From Bacillota bacterium (GTDB lineage Bacteria > Bacillota > Clostridia > Oscillospirales > Acutalibacteraceae): a stretch of 13,255 nucleotides of DNA. Both the position numbers and the translations under genes were made by a program. Of the stretch, positions 12,596 to 13,255 are shown one piece after another; the stretch's first letter is position 1; the number at the start of each line of letters is the position of its first letter. The notes under the pieces were generated by a model that worked only from the letters and a program-made list of their open reading frames with translations, did no database searches and had not been told where the DNA came from. The stretch spans positions 1 through 13,255 of the forward strand of contig JAEZRH010000082.1 in NCBI GenBank assembly GCA_023412845.1. The letters are read 5' to 3'.

Positions 12596-13255
12596 ATGAT
12601 TCATGTTACGGTTTCAAGGAAAAAGGCGCTGGCAATTTTAATTTTCGCTCTGGCCGCGGTTCTGGCGGTAGCGGCCTGCGTACGGGGGGTACAGGCGGTC
12701 CAGGCGTCGGCGCAGAAGCGCGAGCTTCCCATTTACAGGGTGCAGACCGACGAGAAAAAGATCGCGATCTCTTTCGACGCCGCGTGGGGCAACGAGCAGA
12801 CCCAGACGCTGATCGACATTTTGAAGCAATATAATGTGAAGACCACGTTTTTTGTGGTGGGCGCCTGGGTGGACAAATACCCCGATTCCGTCAAGGCCCT
12901 GGTGGCCGCGGGGCATGAGGTCTGCAACCACTCGGACACGCACCCGCACCTGTCGAAAATGTCGCAGCAGCAGATCACGAACCAGATCACGGCCTGCAAC
13001 GAGAAGATCAAATCCGCCACCGGCACGAGCCCCGTTCTGTTCCGTCCGCCGTACGGCGAATACAATAATCCCGTCATCAATACCGTGAACGGCCTGAAAA
13101 TGTATCCGATCCAGTGGGATGTCGATTCCCTTGACTGGAAGAACCCGACCCCGCAGCAGATTATCAACCGGGTCACGTCTTCGGTAAAACCCGGTTCCAT
13201 CGTGCTTTTCCACAACGGCGCGCTGAACACGCCCGCCGCGCTGCCGACCGTCCTG
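12596..13255 (+). CDS. Polysaccharide deacetylase (PdaB-like, NodB domain), C-terminus cut by window edge
   Basis: 220 visible residues. An N-terminal hydrophobic segment (about 10-28) acts as signal or membrane anchor and ends VAAC (C28), which also fits a weak lipobox. The NodB deacetylase domain then starts at about 55. Motif 1 is SFDAAWG (59-65), where the second Asp of the canonical DD pair is Ala, as I recall for the PdaB-like sporulation subgroup. Motif 2 is NHSDTHPH (H112, H116), motif 3 RPPYGEY (R150), motif 4 QWDVDSLDW (173-181) and motif 5 LFHN (H206). It would act outside the membrane on cell-wall or cortex glycans. ATG 12596 has AAGGGG 9 nt upstream; an ATG at 12589 is out of frame. 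Only the last 20-40 residues should be missing. Confidence 0.92.
   Translation, partial: MIHVTVSRKKALAILIFALAAVLAVAACVRGVQAVQASAQKRELPIYRVQTDEKKIAISFDAAWGNEQTQTLIDILKQYNVKTTFFVVGAWVDKYPDSVKALVAAGHEVCNHSDTHPHLSKMSQQQITNQITACNEKIKSATGTSPVLFRPPYGEYNNPVINTVNGLKMYPIQWDVDSLDWKNPTPQQIINRVTSSVKPGSIVLFHNGALNTPAALPTVL

Overview
The window looks like chromosomal DNA from a GC-rich, Gram-positive, probably spore-forming anaerobe of the Clostridia; an Oscillospirales/Ruminococcaceae-type organism is my best guess. That rests on the clostridial-type LysA, a PdaB-like deacetylase with the SFDAAWG motif, strong AGGAGG ribosome-binding sites, TTGACA/TATAAT promoters with 17-bp spacers, and T-tailed intrinsic terminators. 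No rRNA, tRNA, CRISPR array, IS element or phage block was seen.

Layout, left to right. (1) 1-1699, minus strand: an ABC-F ATPase cut by the left edge. It has a leader of about 218 nt with a promoter, a three-codon upstream ORF and a terminator whose 5' arm can instead pair with an upstream segment, a classic attenuator layout. (2) 1759-7453, plus strand: a regulated amino-compound module. It holds a class III aminotransferase (interrupted by a one-base frameshift), an APH-fold kinase, a FadR/GntR regulator, a second class III aminotransferase and an AEC-family permease. The promoters of both aminotransferases carry the same tandem element GGTNNNACY-GGTNNNACC, which matches the FadR-subfamily operator style, and both have an intrinsic-terminator-like hairpin between the operator and the start codon. 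A remnant of a YtcJ-like amidohydrolase follows the permease. (3) 7653-9752, minus strand: a TrmB-family regulator followed by lysA (diaminopimelate decarboxylase), from one promoter to a shared bidirectional terminator. (4) 9784-10217, plus: thioredoxin, with its own promoter and terminator. (5) 10274-10966, plus: a soluble DUF3298-type protein. (6) 11089-11841, minus: an unrecognised, frameshifted small protein with a possible leader peptide. (7) 12063-13255, plus: a small YvlD/holin-4-like membrane protein and a polysaccharide deacetylase cut by the right edge.

The most coherent story is region 2. A local FadR-type regulator probably controls two aminotransferase operons through a shared operator. 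The aminotransferase-plus-APH-kinase pair resembles kinase/PLP phospho-lyase pairs (hydroxylysine or ethanolamine type), so the module may degrade a hydroxylated amine or amino acid. The substrate cannot be read from the sequence. The two frameshifts in the window are both one-base losses in short A runs, so sequencing or assembly error must be excluded before calling these genes dead.
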